A stretch of 64,000 nucleotides of DNA from Streptomyces kanamyceticus (GCF_008704495.1 NZ_CP023699.1:5022001-5086000), one strand, 5' to 3'. Positions 1 through 14,443 are shown, numbered from the stretch's first letter. Numbers and translations: made by a program. The notes: generated from the sequence alone by a model not told the origin.

Positions 1-2286
<2,286 letters not shown>

Positions 2287-2329
2287 TGCTGGTCAAAGTC
2301 CTTTCGAGGTGCGGCTGGTACGGGCCGAC

Positions 2330-4429
<2,100 letters not shown>

Positions 4430-4655
4430 TCAGCGATAGTCAGCGTTGCTCGGTGCGTCCCACAAGTGGGGCGGGATTAGCTTCCAGTCTACCGGTAGCG
4501 CCGACAGTGATGGGGGTTTGCCGGTACCTGAGTCCGCATGTGCCGCCCTGAACCGGACTCGGCCGACTCCCCATATGCGGAACGGGGCTCCAAAGGGCTC
4601 ACAGCGGCACTCAGCGCTTTGGGCCGTCAACCGCCAGCTACCGCCCGGAACGGGC

Positions 4656-5231
4656 TCATCCGTAGGTGTCGCCGGGACCCGTGCTACCAGGTGCGCGCAG
4701 GGGTCCGAAGCGGCGCGGGGGACCCCCGGGACCGAGCACCTTGATGAGGCGTACGGTGCCGTGGCCCAGGTCCTCGTTGAGGCGCGCGACCAGCTGCGGG
4801 GCCATGAGCCGCAGCTGCGTGGCCCATGCCGTCGAGTCGCACTGCACGGTCAGGACACGCTCGTCCTCGTCGTACTTCTGCGGGACGCAGTGCTTGGCCA
4901 GGTCGTCGCCGACGATCTGCGGCCAGCGGCCCATCACCCCGCCGACCGCGGCCGGCGTCTCCCAGCCGCGCTCGGTGATCAGCCGGTTGATCGCGGAGCC
5001 GAGCGGCTGCGGGTCACGCCCGTCGGCGCGCGCCCCGGAACGCAGCCCGCCACGACGGGCCTGCTTCTTCTGCTGCACGGCATCCCCACGCGCGCGTGCC
5101 TGTTCCTTCGCGGCGCGCAGGGCGACCCGCGCGAGATCGACACCGGAGGGCTCGGGGGTCTTCGGCGTGGCGTCGGAGGGTTGCTTGGCGGCGCCCCTGG
5201 AGGCGTCCTTGGCGGACTCTTCGGCACTCAT
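4656..5231 (-). CDS. DUF721 (DciA-like) protein between recF and gyrB
   Basis: A 191-residue protein of the DUF721 family, the one always found between recF and gyrB in actinobacteria (Rv0004 in M. tuberculosis). The family is related to DciA, the loader or partner of replicative helicase DnaB in bacteria without DnaC/DnaI; a helicase-loading role here is inferred from family and position. The first 75 residues are charged and low-complexity. The conserved core starts at about residue 76 ([40 protein letters not shown]), followed by [18 protein letters not shown]. The ATG overlaps the recF stop (ATGA), so translation is probably coupled. Confidence 0.9.
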   Translation of the reverse strand: MSAEESAKDASRGAAKQPSDATPKTPEPSGVDLARVALRAAKEQARARGDAVQQKKQARRGGLRSGARADGRDPQPLGSAINRLITERGWETPAAVGGVMGRWPQIVGDDLAKHCVPQKYDEDERVLTVQCDSTAWATQLRLMAPQLVARLNEDLGHGTVRLIKVLGPGGPPRRFGPLRAPGSTGPGDTYG

Positions 5232-6349
5232 ACGCGCTCCACCGCTCCGTCGGACACCGCATAGCGCGTGCCGGTGAGCACGCCGGGCACGTCGTCGTCC
5301 ACCGCGGCGGTGACCAGCACCTGCTCGCCCGGCGCCACGAGCTCGGCGAGGCGCTCCCTGCGGCGCGCGTCCAGCTCGGCGAAGACGTCGTCGAGGACGA
5401 GCACCGGCTCGTTGCCCTCGGCCCTGAGCAGGTCGTACGAGGCCAGGCGCAGCGCCAGCGCGTACGACCAGGACTCGCCGTGGCTCGCGTACCCCTTCGC
5501 GGGGAGCTGGCCGAGCTTGAGGATCAGCTCGTCGCGGTGCGGGCCGACCAGCGTCACACCACGCTCGATCTCCTGCTTGCGGGCCTCTTCCAGGGCAGCG
5601 ATCAGCTGTTCGTACAGTGCCTCACGCGTGTGTCCTTCGCCCGGTGCGGACGGCTTGTACTCCAGGGAGACCGGGCCGCCGCCGGGGGCCAGCTGTTCGT
5701 AGGCCTTGTCGGCCAGCGGCTGCAGCGTGGCGATCAAGTCGAGCCGCTGTGCGAGCAGTTCGGCACCCACGCGCGCGAGGTGCTGGTCCCAGACGTCGAG
5801 CGTGGACAGGTCCATGGAGCGGCCGCCGTGTCGCCGCGCGAGGGCGGCCGACTTCAGCAGGGTGTTGCGCTGCTTGAGGACCCGGTCGTAGTCCGAGCGC
5901 ACGCCCGCCATGCGCGGCGAGCGCGCGGTGATCAGCTCGTCGAGGAAGCGCCGCCGCTCACCGGGGTCCCCCTTGATCAGCGCGAGGTCCTCGGGCGCGA
6001 ACAGCACCGTGCGCACGATGCCGAGCACGTCGCGCGGCCTGACCTGCGAGGACCTGTTGATGCGGGCGCGATTGGCGCGGCCGGGATTGAGTTCGAGCTC
6101 GATCAGCTGGGAGCGCTCGCCCTGGGTGACGGCGGCGCGGATGACGGCCCGCTCCGCGCCCATCCGGACCAGGGGCGCATCCGAGGAGACCCGGTGGCTG
6201 CCGAGCGTGGCGAGGTAGCCGACGGCCTCGACGAGGTTGGTCTTGCCCTGGCCGTTCGGGCCCACGAACGCGGTGACGCCCGGATCGAGAGGGACCTCGA
6301 CCCGGGCGTAGGACCGGAAGTCGGCCAGCGACAGATGCGTGACGTGCAT
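5228..6349 (-). CDS. recF: DNA replication and repair protein RecF
   Basis: SMC-like ATPase that helps load RecA at gaps and stalled forks, 373 residues. The Walker A motif GPNGQGKT is at residues 30-37, an ABC signature region lies around [15 protein letters not shown], and Walker B is [11 protein letters not shown] near residue 320. The start is ATG at 6349. Its stop overlaps the next gene's ATG. It sits in the usual dnaN-gnd-recF-DUF721-gyrBA order, but is separated from dnaN by gnd, as in other streptomycetes. Confidence 0.96.
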   Translation of the reverse strand: MHVTHLSLADFRSYARVEVPLDPGVTAFVGPNGQGKTNLVEAVGYLATLGSHRVSSDAPLVRMGAERAVIRAAVTQGERSQLIELELNPGRANRARINRSSQVRPRDVLGIVRTVLFAPEDLALIKGDPGERRRFLDELITARSPRMAGVRSDYDRVLKQRNTLLKSAALARRHGGRSMDLSTLDVWDQHLARVGAELLAQRLDLIATLQPLADKAYEQLAPGGGPVSLEYKPSAPGEGHTREALYEQLIAALEEARKQEIERGVTLVGPHRDELILKLGQLPAKGYASHGESWSYALALRLASYDLLRAEGNEPVLVLDDVFAELDARRRERLAELVAPGEQVLVTAAVDDDVPGVLTGTRYAVSDGAVERV

Positions 6350-6401
6350 GGTGTGCGCCGACCTCCCCCGGCAAACCCGTGCTCAGTGCACAGGCTGTGG
6401 A

Positions 6402-7277
6402 CTACTTCTTCTCCACCGCGTGGCCGCCGAACTGGTTGCGCAGCGCGGCGATCATCTTCATCTGCGGCGAGTCGTCCTGCCGGGACGCGAAGCGCGCGAA
6501 GAGCGACGCGGTGATGGCGGGCAGCGGCACGGCGTTGTCGATGGCGGCCTCGACGGTCCAGCGGCCCTCTCCGGAGTCCTGTGCGTAGCCGCGCAGGTCG
6601 GTCAGGTGCTCGTCGTCGTCCAGGGCGTTGACCGCGAGGTCGAGCAGCCAGGAACGGATGACCGTGCCCTCCTGCCAGGAGCGGAAGACCTCACGGACGT
6701 CCGTGACCGAGTCGACCTTCTCCAGGAGCTCCCAGCCCTCGGCGTAGGCCTGCATCATCGCGTACTCGATGCCGTTGTGGACCATCTTCGCGAAGTGACC
6801 CGCGCCGACCTTGCCCGCGTGCACGGAGCCGAAGTCACCCTCGGGCTTGAGGGCGTCGAAGATGGGCTGCACCTTGGCGACGTTGTCCTTGTCGCCGCCG
6901 TACATCAGCGCGTAGCCGTTCTCCAGGCCCCAGACGCCGCCGGAGACGCCGCAGTCGACGAAGCCGATGCCCTTGGCCTTCAGCTCCTCCGCGTGCTTCT
7001 CGTCGTCCGTCCAGCGGGAGTTGCCGCCGTCCACGACGACGTCGCCGGGCTGCAGGAGCTCGGACAGCTCGTCGATGGTGGACTGGGTCGCGGCCCCTGC
7101 CGGGACCATCACCCACACCACCCGCGGGCCCTTGAGCTTGCCCACCAGCTCTTCGAGGCTTGCGACATCCGCGAGATCCGGATTGCGGTCGTATCCGATG
7201 ACGGTGTGACCTGCGCGGCGGATGCGCTCGCGCATGTTGCCGCCCATCTTGCCGAGGCCGACGAGACCGAGCTCCAT
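6402..7277 (-). CDS. gnd: 6-phosphogluconate dehydrogenase, short (YqeC-type) form
   Basis: NADP- or NAD-dependent decarboxylating 6-phosphogluconate dehydrogenase of the oxidative pentose-phosphate pathway. At 291 residues it belongs to the short form rather than the roughly 470-residue form. The Rossmann motif GLVGLGKMGGNM is at the N terminus. VVDGGNSRW, GVSGGVWGLENGYALMYGG (substrate loop) and the catalytic Lys in KMVHNGIEYAMMQAYAEG follow. The start is ATG at 7277 because AAGGAACC lies just upstream; an ATG 15 bases earlier has no ribosome site. Insertion of gnd between recF and dnaN is typical of Streptomyces. Confidence 0.93.
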   Translation of the reverse strand: MELGLVGLGKMGGNMRERIRRAGHTVIGYDRNPDLADVASLEELVGKLKGPRVVWVMVPAGAATQSTIDELSELLQPGDVVVDGGNSRWTDDEKHAEELKAKGIGFVDCGVSGGVWGLENGYALMYGGDKDNVAKVQPIFDALKPEGDFGSVHAGKVGAGHFAKMVHNGIEYAMMQAYAEGWELLEKVDSVTDVREVFRSWQEGTVIRSWLLDLAVNALDDDEHLTDLRGYAQDSGEGRWTVEAAIDNAVPLPAITASLFARFASRQDDSPQMKMIAALRNQFGGHAVEKK

Positions 7278-7366
7278 CAGAGGTTCCTTCACTAGCGAGG
7301 TGGCGTTACGGCACTTTCGTACCTGCGTCCGAGCCTACGCCCGGACGCACGCACACACCTGTGGGC

Positions 7367-8497
7367 TCAGCCGCTCAGACGTACGGGCATGATCAGGTAC
7401 TTGTAGGCGTCGTCCGCCTCGGCGTCCACGGCCGGCTTGCCGCTCAGCAGAGCGGGCTTCGTCGACGTCGTGAACGACAGCTGGGCGACCGGGGAGTCGA
7501 TCGCGGACAGGCCGTCGAGCAGGAACGTCGGGTTGAAGGCGATCGAGACGTCGTCGCCGTCGAGCTGGGCGTCGACCCTCTCCACAGCCTGTGCGTCGTC
7601 GCTGGAGCCCGCCTCCAGGATCAGCACGCCCTGCTCGAAGCTGAGCCGGACCGGAGTGTTCCGCTCGGCCACCAGGGCCACGCGCTTCACGGCCTCGACG
7701 AACGGGGCGGTCTCGATGACCGCGATCGAGTTGAACTCCGTGGGGAAGAGCGTCTTGTACTTCGGCAGGTCGCCCTCGAGCAGCCGCGTCGTCGTACGCC
7801 GCCCGGCACCCTCGAAACCGATCAGGCCCTCGCCCGCACCGGAGCCGGAGAGCGCCAGGGTGACCGTGTCACCGCTCGTGAGCGCCTTGGCGGTGTCCAG
7901 GAGCGTCTTGGCGGGCACCAGGGCCACAGCGGACGCCTCGGGGTTCTCCGGCTTCCACAGGAACTCGCGGACCGCGAAGCGGTAGCGGTCGGTGGAGGCC
8001 AGCGTGACCGTGTCGCCCTCGATCTCGATGCGCACACCGGTGAGCACGGGCAGCGTGTCGTCGCGACCCGCTGCGATGGCCACCTGGGCGGCGGCGGAGG
8101 CGAAGACCTCACCGGGAACGGTGCCCGTGGCGGTCGGCATCTGCGGCAGCGCCGGGTACTCCTCCACAGGAAGCGTGTGGAGTGTGAATCGCGAGGAGCC
8201 ACAGACCACCGTCGCCCGTACACCGTCTGTGGAGATCTCCACCGGGCGGTTGGGGAGCGCGCGGCAGATGTCCGCGAGCAGTCGGCCCGACACGAGGACC
8301 GTGCCCTCTTCGTCCACCTCGGCATCCACCGAGACGCGTGCCGAGACTTCGTAGTCGAAGCTCGACAGGCTCAGCGCGCCCTCTTCGGCCTTCAGCAGCA
8401 GGCCCGCGAGGACGGGCGCTGGCGGCCGTGCCGGGAGGCTGCGTGCCGCCCACGCCACTGCCTCCGCGAGTACGTCGCGTTCCACCCGGATCTTCAC
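7367..8497 (-). CDS. dnaN: DNA polymerase III beta sliding clamp
   Basis: Sliding clamp that tethers DNA polymerase III, 376 residues, the usual length. It shows the three-fold repeated clamp architecture, starting VKIRVERDVLAEAVAWAARSL and ending DDAYKYLIMPVRLSG; the terminal PVRL motif is the hallmark of the protein-binding cleft. The GTG at 8497 is chosen because AGGAGGG lies about 11 bases upstream; the longer open frame has no support. It is the first gene left of oriC, and its promoter must lie within the origin-proximal DNA. Confidence 0.97.
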   Translation of the reverse strand: MKIRVERDVLAEAVAWAARSLPARPPAPVLAGLLLKAEEGALSLSSFDYEVSARVSVDAEVDEEGTVLVSGRLLADICRALPNRPVEISTDGVRATVVCGSSRFTLHTLPVEEYPALPQMPTATGTVPGEVFASAAAQVAIAAGRDDTLPVLTGVRIEIEGDTVTLASTDRYRFAVREFLWKPENPEASAVALVPAKTLLDTAKALTSGDTVTLALSGSGAGEGLIGFEGAGRRTTTRLLEGDLPKYKTLFPTEFNSIAVIETAPFVEAVKRVALVAERNTPVRLSFEQGVLILEAGSSDDAQAVERVDAQLDGDDVSIAFNPTFLLDGLSAIDSPVAQLSFTTSTKPALLSGKPAVDAEADDAYKYLIMPVRLSG

Positions 8498-9117
8498 CGT
8501 AAGCCGCCCTCCTGCTGTTGCTGGCTGCTCTCGCCCGCTGGGCCCGAGGCCCTCGTCGTCTGACTCGGTGTCTCTCAGCCATGCCGTGGGAAGGACACCG
8601 GGGAACAGTCTGACGCACCGCACTGACAGTCGGTGCCCGTCGGGGTCAAGTCGTGCCGAGCGGCAGGGAAGCTCCGGAGCGCGAGTTGTGCACAGGCCCC
8701 ACTTCCAAACAATTTCCCCGGACTCTCTAGTTGTCAGTAGTAGTAGGGGCTGTGGAAACCGTGGATAACCGCGAAAGCGCTGGTCAGCACCGGTTTTTTA
8801 TCCACTGAGCCTGTGGGCGACACCCGTGGAAAACCCGGTGTTTCTGTGGACGGCCGAAAGTTCTGCACACCCGATGCACAGGCAGGGGCCACTTCTCCCC
8901 AGCGCCGTCCCCAGCTTTACCCAGCTTCCCCACAGGCCAACCGACCACCTTGGTGTGACGCCTTTCACTCGACTCGGTGAGAGGGCGCGTCGTGTTGCCG
9001 AACAGTGGACAGCCGTGTGGAGAAGCTGGGGAAGGCTGGGGACAACGAGCTCAAGCCTGTGGGTTGCCGGTGGACAACTTCATGCACAGCCTGTGGACGA
9101 GTTTTTCCTCCACAGGC

Positions 9118-9126
9118 TGTGGACAA
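9118..9126 (-). promoter_or_regulatory. Consensus DnaA box in oriC
   Basis: Exact TTGTCCACA on the minus strand. It is flanked within 30 bases by TCCTCCACA (9106), GAATCCACA (9138) and TCGTCCACA (9092, minus strand), making this the densest part of the origin. Confidence 0.9.
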
Positions 9127-9353
9127 TCTTCGTCCACGAATCCACAACCGGCTGACCTGGCCTGATGATCCCTCAGCAGCCTCCCCTGTGGACAGTGTCT
9201 GGACAACTTTCCAGTCCCCAGGGTGTGGACGCGAAAAAGTTCGAACATCTGTGGAGAACCGCCGTCTGACCAGGGGTAATCGAACAGCGGCTGGGGCCTG
9301 TCCGGCTCGCCGTCGCTCCGTGGACAGCGAAGGAACAGCGAAAGACAGCGAAA

Positions 9354-9385
9354 AAGGCGCCCCAGGAGGTCTCCTGAGGCGCCTT
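9354..9385 (-). terminator. Intrinsic terminator of dnaA
   Basis: Hairpin with arms AAGGCGCC..AGGAG and CTCCT..AGGCGCCTT (15 pairs, one mismatch). On the minus strand it is followed by TTTTT, giving a proper T-tract directly downstream of the dnaA stop. It would keep dnaA transcription out of oriC. Confidence 0.85.
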
Positions 9386-9407
9386 CAGCGACGAATCGGG
9401 CGGGCGG

Positions 9408-11306
9408 TCAGCCGTTCTTGATGCGGTTCGTGAGCTCGGTGACCTGGTTGTAGATGGAGCGCCGCTCGGCCATCAGAGCGCGGATCTTGCGGTCCGCGTG
9501 CATCACCGTCGTGTGATCACGGCCGCCGAACTGCGCACCGATCTTCGGCAGGGAGAGGTCGGTCAGCTCGCGGCACAGATACATGGCGATCTGCCGCGCC
9601 GTCACCAGGACCCGGCTGCGCGAGGATCCGCACAGGTCGTCCACCGTCAGCCCGAAGTAGTCCGCGGTCGCGGCCATGATGGCCGGCGCCGTGATCTCCG
9701 GAGAGGCGTCCTCGCCGCCGGGGATCAGATCCTTGAGGACGATCTCCGTCAGACCGAGGTCGACCGGCTGCCGGTTGAGCGACGCGAACGCCGTGACGCG
9801 GATCAGCGCGCCCTCCAGCTCACGGATGTTCCGCGAGATGCGCGACGCGATGAACTCGAGCACCTCCGGAGGAGCGTTGAGCTGCTCCTGCACCGCCTTC
9901 TTACGAAGGATCGCGATCCGCGTCTCCAGCTCGGGCGGCTGGACGTCGGTGATCAGTCCCCACTCGAAGCGGTTGCGCAGCCGGTCCTCCAGGGTGACCA
10001 GCTGCTTGGGCGGCCGGTCACTGGAGAGCACGATCTGCTTGTTCGCGTTGTGGAGCGTATTGAAGGTGTGGAAGAACTCCTCCTGCGTCGACTCCTTGTC
10101 CGCGAGGAACTGGATGTCGTCGACGAGCAGGATGTCCATCTCGCGGTAGCGCTTGCGGAAGCTGTCGCCCTTGCCGTCGCGGATGGAGTTGATGAACTCG
10201 TTGGTGAACTCCTCCGAGCTCACGTAGCGCACGCGCGTGCCGGGGTAGAGGCTGCGGGCGTAGTGCCCGATCGCGTGCAGCAGATGCGTTTTGCCAAGTC
10301 CCGACTCTCCGTAGATGAAGAGGGGGTTGTACGCCTTCGCGGGTGCCTCGGCGACCGCCACCGCGGCCGCGTGCGCGAAGCGGTTGGACGCTCCGATGAC
10401 GAAGGTGTCGAAGAGGTACTTGGGGTTGAGGCGCGCGGTGGGCTCACCGGGTCCTGTCGCGGGCGCCGGCTGCGCGGCCAGCGGGCCGGGGGCGCCGCTC
10501 GACGACGTGGGACCGACGGGGCCGCCCCGGTGCACGCCGCCGTGGCCGCTGCCCCGGTGATCGCCGGAATCCGGCATGTCGTGGCGCTCGCGCCGGTCCT
10601 GCGGATCGTGGCGCTGCTGGCCGTACGGCGAACGATCCTGCGGCGGCTGCGAGCGGTAGTCGTGCTGCGGCTGCTGGACCGGGTTCGCGTACGGGTCGCG
10701 GTCGGGGAAGCCGAGCCGCGGCTGCTGCCAGCCGTAGTCGTCCTGCGGCTGCTGGTGCTGGGGCTGGTGCTGCGGCCAGGCGCCGGGAGTGGGGCGCTGG
10801 TAGTCCGGATACGCGGGGCGGGCAGTCGGCAGCTGGTCGGGACGCTGCCCCGCCCCGTGCTCGTCCTGGTGGCGGCGGCCGTAACCGTCGTACGAGTCGC
10901 GGCCCTGGCCTTGCCCCTGCCCCTGCCCCGAGGGCGGTTCCGGGTCGTCGTAGTGCTGGTGCTGCTGGTGCTGCTGTTGCTGCATGGGCTGCTGCTGGAG
11001 CGGCGGCGCGGGCGGGCCCAGCGGTTCGCCGACGGAGTCGTCGACCGTGATGGCGATGCGGATCGGGCGGCCGCACTCACGGCTCAGCGTCTCGCTGACC
11101 ACGGGTGCGAGACGGCCTTCCAGTACGCCCTTGGCGAATTCGTTCGGCACGGCGAGCAGCGCGGTGTCGGCGACGAGTGCCAGTGGCTGGCAGCTCCTGA
11201 GCCACCGTTCGTCCTTCGCCTCGACGCCCTGCCCGCGGCCCTCACCCAGCAGATGTTCCAGCACTCGTGGCCACACTGCGGCAAGATCGGCAGGTACGTC
11301 AGCCAC
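9408..11306 (-). CDS. dnaA: Chromosomal replication initiator DnaA
   Basis: AAA+ initiator that binds DnaA boxes and opens oriC, 632 residues. Domain I is residues 1-90. Domain II (about 95-290) is unusually long and rich in Gln, Pro, His, Tyr and Gly. The AAA+ domain III has Walker A GESGLGKT at 333-340 and Walker [12 protein letters not shown]. Domain IV carries the DNA-binding signature [15 protein letters not shown]. The GTG at 11306 ([12 protein letters not shown]) matches Streptomyces DnaA proteins, while the longer open frame does not. Long domain II is typical of Streptomyces. The upstream leader contains DnaA boxes, suggesting autoregulation. Confidence 0.97.
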   Translation of the reverse strand: MADVPADLAAVWPRVLEHLLGEGRGQGVEAKDERWLRSCQPLALVADTALLAVPNEFAKGVLEGRLAPVVSETLSRECGRPIRIAITVDDSVGEPLGPPAPPLQQQPMQQQQHQQHQHYDDPEPPSGQGQGQGQGRDSYDGYGRRHQDEHGAGQRPDQLPTARPAYPDYQRPTPGAWPQHQPQHQQPQDDYGWQQPRLGFPDRDPYANPVQQPQHDYRSQPPQDRSPYGQQRHDPQDRRERHDMPDSGDHRGSGHGGVHRGGPVGPTSSSGAPGPLAAQPAPATGPGEPTARLNPKYLFDTFVIGASNRFAHAAAVAVAEAPAKAYNPLFIYGESGLGKTHLLHAIGHYARSLYPGTRVRYVSSEEFTNEFINSIRDGKGDSFRKRYREMDILLVDDIQFLADKESTQEEFFHTFNTLHNANKQIVLSSDRPPKQLVTLEDRLRNRFEWGLITDVQPPELETRIAILRKKAVQEQLNAPPEVLEFIASRISRNIRELEGALIRVTAFASLNRQPVDLGLTEIVLKDLIPGGEDASPEITAPAIMAATADYFGLTVDDLCGSSRSRVLVTARQIAMYLCRELTDLSLPKIGAQFGGRDHTTVMHADRKIRALMAERRSIYNQVTELTNRIKNG

Positions 11307-11673
11307 AGGGCACGCTCTCTCACGGGGTCCCACGAAGGTGTGGTTCTTGGGACGGAAATCGGGATGGGGAGGGGGAAGGGAACGAATCGGAGTTCAGCCA
11401 CGGTAGTCAGGGCGACGGGTGCGGTTCAAGTTGTTGTCCACAGGCTGTGCACAGTGTCTCCCTCCAGCGGTCGGTTTGACCGGATGGCGTAGCCCCGCGT
11501 ACCGTGACCAGGTCGAGTTGTCGATGGCTGCTGCCGCCTGCCTCCGATGGGCAAAGATCACGATCTGTGATTGTGAAGCGGTGCACTCGGTGCGTATACG
11601 CGAGCTTCTCGTGGGCGCACGGTGACAGCCAGGCGATGTCCCGCCACCACACGATCATTTCTGGAGCCCCCGA
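11307..11673. promoter_or_regulatory. Divergent dnaA / rpmH promoter region
   Basis: A 367-base gene-free stretch between dnaA (-) and rpmH (+). It holds an exact DnaA box TTGTCCACA at 11434-11442 and CTGTGCACA at 11445-11453, both on the plus strand. DnaA boxes in the dnaA leader are known in Streptomyces to mediate autorepression. AT-richer DNA at 11555-11580 (ATCACGATCTGTGATTGTGA) may carry the rpmH promoter. I could not assign -10/-35 elements with confidence. Confidence 0.75.
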
Positions 11674-11811
11674 GTGAGCAAGCGCACCTTCCAGCCGAAC
11701 AACCGTCGTCGTGCCAAGACCCACGGCTTCCGCCTGCGGATGCGTACCCGTGCCGGTCGCGCGATTCTCGCGAACCGTCGTGGCAAGGGTCGCGCCAGCC
11801 TTTCCGCCTGA
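11674..11811 (+). CDS. rpmH: 50S ribosomal protein L34
   Basis: A 45-residue, highly basic protein beginning [20 protein letters not shown] and ending GKGRASLSA, the standard L34 sequence and length. GTG start with GGAG 10 bases upstream. It begins the rightward rpmH-rnpA-yidD-yidC-jag-rsmG cluster found beside dnaA in most bacteria. Confidence 0.96.
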   Translation: MSKRTFQPNNRRRAKTHGFRLRMRTRAGRAILANRRGKGRASLSA

Positions 11812-11832
11812 TCTCAGTCAGGTCATGACGTC

Positions 11833-12204
11833 GTGCTGCCTACCGAGCATCGGCTGAGGCGGCGCGAAGACTTCGCGACCGCGGTACGCCGAGGACGCCG
11901 GGCCGGACGCCCGCTTCTCGTCGTCCATCTACGCAGCGGCGCAACGGACCCGCACGTGCCTGGGGAGACCATTCCCCCGACACGTGCGGGTTTCGTCGTC
12001 AGCAAGGCAGTGGGCGGCGCGGTCGTTCGTAACGTGGTGAAGCGCAGACTTCGCCACTTGATGCGCGATCGGCTTGCCTCGTTGCCCCCCGGTAGCCTGG
12101 TAGTCGTACGAGCGCTGCCCGGTTCGGGCGACGCCGACCATGCACAGCTGGCCCGAGACCTGGATGCCGCCCTGCAGCGGCTGCTGGGAGGGGGCGCGCG
12201 ATGA
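11833..12204 (+). CDS. rnpA: Ribonuclease P protein component
   Basis: Basic protein subunit of RNase P, which matures tRNA 5' ends with the M1-type RNA, 123 residues. The family motif [16 protein letters not shown] lies around residues 66-81, and the N terminus [13 protein letters not shown] is characteristic. GTG start, 21 bases after rpmH. Its last four bases overlap the yidD ATG (ATGA), so translation is likely coupled. Confidence 0.95.
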   Translation: MLPTEHRLRRREDFATAVRRGRRAGRPLLVVHLRSGATDPHVPGETIPPTRAGFVVSKAVGGAVVRNVVKRRLRHLMRDRLASLPPGSLVVVRALPGSGDADHAQLARDLDAALQRLLGGGAR

Positions 12205-12557
12205 AGTACCCGCTGCTGGCTCTGATCAAGCTGTACCAGTGGACGATCAGTCCGCTCCTGGGCCCGGTGTGCAAGTACTACCCATCGTGTTCCCGCTACG
12301 GCTTCCTGGCCATCGACCGGCACGGTGCGATCAAGGGAATGGCGCTCACCGCCTGGCGCATCCTGCGGTGCAATCCGTGGTCGCTGGGCGGGGTCGATCA
12401 TGTCCCGCCGCGCAAGCGTCCGCGGTGGCACGAGATGCTGCGCGCTGCCTGGCGCGAACGCAAGGGCGGGCCCTCCGCCGCTGGCACGCCGACCGGGAAT
12501 CCCGCCCCGGCCCCGGCCGCCGAGACCGAGACCCCGTCCCATGCTCAAGGAGCTTGA
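12201..12557 (+). CDS. yidD: Membrane protein insertion efficiency factor YidD
   Basis: Small membrane-associated protein that helps YidC insert inner-membrane proteins, 118 residues. Family hallmarks are [14 protein letters not shown], the cysteine motif [11 protein letters not shown], and the later [14 protein letters not shown]. The C-terminal 35 residues are a Pro/Ala-rich tail that the family core lacks. It overlaps rnpA by four bases and ends three bases before yidC. Confidence 0.94.
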   Translation: MKYPLLALIKLYQWTISPLLGPVCKYYPSCSRYGFLAIDRHGAIKGMALTAWRILRCNPWSLGGVDHVPPRKRPRWHEMLRAAWRERKGGPSAAGTPTGNPAPAPAAETETPSHAQGA

Positions 12558-12560
12558 TTA

Positions 12561-13868
12561 GTGGACACGATTGCCAGTCTCTTCAGCTTTATCACCACAC
12601 CAGTCTCGTGGGTCATCGTCCAGTTCCACTCGGTGTACGGGAAGATCTTCGGTCCCGACACGGGCTGGGCCTGGGGCCTGTCCATCGTGTCCCTGGTGAT
12701 CCTGATCCGGATCTGCCTGATCCCGCTCTTCGTGAAGCAGATCAAGGCGACTCGGGCGATGCAGACGCTGCAGCCCGAGATGAAGAAGATCCAGGAGCGC
12801 TACAAGAGCGACAAGCAGCGCCAGTCCGAAGAGATGATGAAGCTGTACAAGGAGTCGGGTACCAACCCGCTCTCCTCGTGCCTTCCCATCCTGGCGCAGT
12901 CGCCGTTCTTCTTCGCCCTGTACCACGTGCTCAACGGCATCGCGACGGGCAAGACGATCGGGGTCATCGACCAGGGTCTTCTTGAGAGTGCCCGTAAGGC
13001 ACACATCTTCGGCGCTCCCCTGGCCGCGAAGTTCACGGACGGCGCCGACAAGGTCGCCGCGCTCAACGCCTCGCTGACCGACGTCCGCGTCGTCACCGCG
13101 ATCATGATCGTCCTGATGTCGGCCTCGCAATTCTTCACGCAGCGCCAGCTGATGACGAAGAACGTGGACACCACGGTCAAGACGCCGTTCATGCAGCAGC
13201 AGAAGATGCTGATGTACGTCTTCCCGGTCATGTTCGCCGTGTTCGGCATCAACTTCCCCGTCGGTGTCCTCGTCTACTGGCTGACCACCAACGTGTGGAC
13301 CATGGGCCAGCAGATGTTCGTGATCCGACGGAACCCGACCCCCGGCTCCAAGGCTCAGGCCGCCTTCCTCGAGCGCCTGCAGAAGCAGCTCGGGCACACC
13401 AAGAAGGTGCGGGGCCGCGGCAACACGAACGTCATCAAGGCGATCGTCGCCAAGGGCCGGGACCGCAACGAGTTCGAGCGGAAGTTCATCAACGGTCTGA
13501 CGAAGGCGGGCCTCGTGGCCCAGGCTGACGGCACCGTGGTGGAGAGCGACTCCGCGGTCGCCGAGGCAGAGGACGGCACGCCCACGGGCGGCGCCCCCAA
13601 ACGCCAGCAGCCCAAGCGGCAGAGCAAGTCGCAGCGCCAGTCCGCCGCGACGCAGGGTGCGGCCAAGGACGACGACCCGGAATCGAAGACGGAATCGAAG
13701 ACGTCGCTGGAGAAGGCTCAGGACCAGCCTGAGGACGCCGCCCCCAAGGCCAAGTCGGCGGGTGGCAACACCACGGGCAACAAGCCCGGCTCCGGTACCC
13801 GCAGCAAAGCCAAGTCGGGACCGCGCAAGGGCCAGCAGCGCCCCAAGCACCCGTCCTCCAAGAAGTAG
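12561..13868 (+). CDS. yidC: Membrane protein insertase YidC/Oxa1
   Basis: Integral membrane insertase and chaperone, 435 residues, in the short Gram-positive form without the large periplasmic domain. Hydrophobic segments lie near residues 36-56 ([20 protein letters not shown]), 107-127 ([16 protein letters not shown]), and around 170-235. A basic positively charged loop ([23 protein letters not shown]) follows the first. The C-terminal ~100 residues are a Lys/Ser/Gln-rich cytoplasmic tail of the sort that contacts ribosomes (inference). GTG start, three bases after yidD. Confidence 0.95.
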   Translation: MDTIASLFSFITTPVSWVIVQFHSVYGKIFGPDTGWAWGLSIVSLVILIRICLIPLFVKQIKATRAMQTLQPEMKKIQERYKSDKQRQSEEMMKLYKESGTNPLSSCLPILAQSPFFFALYHVLNGIATGKTIGVIDQGLLESARKAHIFGAPLAAKFTDGADKVAALNASLTDVRVVTAIMIVLMSASQFFTQRQLMTKNVDTTVKTPFMQQQKMLMYVFPVMFAVFGINFPVGVLVYWLTTNVWTMGQQMFVIRRNPTPGSKAQAAFLERLQKQLGHTKKVRGRGNTNVIKAIVAKGRDRNEFERKFINGLTKAGLVAQADGTVVESDSAVAEAEDGTPTGGAPKRQQPKRQSKSQRQSAATQGAAKDDDPESKTESKTSLEKAQDQPEDAAPKAKSAGGNTTGNKPGSGTRSKAKSGPRKGQQRPKHPSSKK

Positions 13869-13882
13869 AAGGAGTCCATCCC

Positions 13883-14398
13883 GTGACGGAAGGCACCACC
13901 ACCTCCGCCGCAGCTGAGGCTGGCGACACCCTCACCCGCCTCGAGCAGGAGGGCGAGATCGCGGCGGACTACCTCGAGGGTCTGCTGGACATCGCCGATC
14001 TCGACGGCGACATCGACATGGACGTCGAGGCCGACCGGGCCGCTGTCTCGATCATCAGCGACAGTGGCAGCCGCGACCTGCAGAAGCTGGTCGGCCGTGA
14101 CGGCGAGGTTCTGGAGGCGCTCCAGGAGCTCACGCGGCTCGCCGTGCACCGCGAGACGGGCGACCGCAGCCGCCTGATGCTGGACATCGCGGGCTACCGC
14201 GCCAAGAAGCGCGAGGAGCTCTCCGAGCTGGGCGCCAAGGCCGCGGCCGAGGTGAAGAGCTCCGGCGAGCCGGCCAAGCTCAAGCCGATGACGCCGTTCG
14301 AGCGCAAGGTCGTGCATGATGCGGTCAAGGCCGCCGGCCTGCGCAGCGAGTCCGAGGGCGAGGAGCCGGAGCGCTTCGTCGTCGTGCTCCCCGCCTGA
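13883..14398 (+). CDS. jag: Jag/KhpB-type RNA-binding protein (KH + R3H)
   Basis: Single-stranded nucleic-acid-binding protein, 171 residues. A KH-like core lies around residues 45-90 (ISDSGSRDLQKLVGRDGEVLEALQELT). The R3H domain is at 90-171, with R-x3-H-like elements (ERKVVHDAVKAAGLRSESEGEEPERFVVVLP). The N-terminal Jag domain of firmicutes is absent, as in other actinobacteria. It begins 15 bases after yidC, and a strong terminator follows its stop. Confidence 0.92.
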   Translation: MTEGTTTSAAAEAGDTLTRLEQEGEIAADYLEGLLDIADLDGDIDMDVEADRAAVSIISDSGSRDLQKLVGRDGEVLEALQELTRLAVHRETGDRSRLMLDIAGYRAKKREELSELGAKAAAEVKSSGEPAKLKPMTPFERKVVHDAVKAAGLRSESEGEEPERFVVVLPA

Positions 14399-14415
14399 TC
14401 GGTACAGCGTTCTTC

Positions 14416-14443
14416 CGGCCCCGTCTGTTCGCAGGCGGGGCCG
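14416..14443 (+). terminator. Terminator after jag
   Basis: Hairpin with arms CGGCCCCGTCTG and CAGGCGGGGCCG (one G-T pair) around a TTCG loop, followed by ATCTTTG. It lies 18 bases after the jag stop and separates jag from rsmG. Confidence 0.8.

Larger units (their letters stand above)
8498..9407. other. oriC: Chromosomal replication origin oriC
   Basis: A 910-base non-coding region between dnaN and dnaA. I count about 17 DnaA boxes resembling TTGTCCACA, in both orientations. Left group: 8686 (TTGTGCACA), 8751, 8760, 8798 (TTATCCACT), 8825 and 8845. Right group: 9004, 9016, 9069, 9092, 9106, 9118, 9138, 9187, 9198, 9224, 9250 and 9319. The only exact TTGTCCACA is on the minus strand at 9118-9126. 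A box-poor gap at about 8854-9003 separates the groups, matching the split layout known for Streptomyces oriC. The stretch 8700-8748 is comparatively AT-rich and could be the unwinding element (inference). Open frames across it are shadows. Confidence 0.95.

Noticed and set aside
4489..4498. CTACCGGTAG palindrome upstream of gyrB
   Set aside because: Only 10 bases and no partner elements; too short to claim as an operator.
7578..8230. TCCACA-containing 9-mers inside dnaN
   Set aside because: A few degenerate matches (7578, 8160) lie in coding sequence and are as expected by chance near GC-rich TCCAC codons; not counted as part of oriC.
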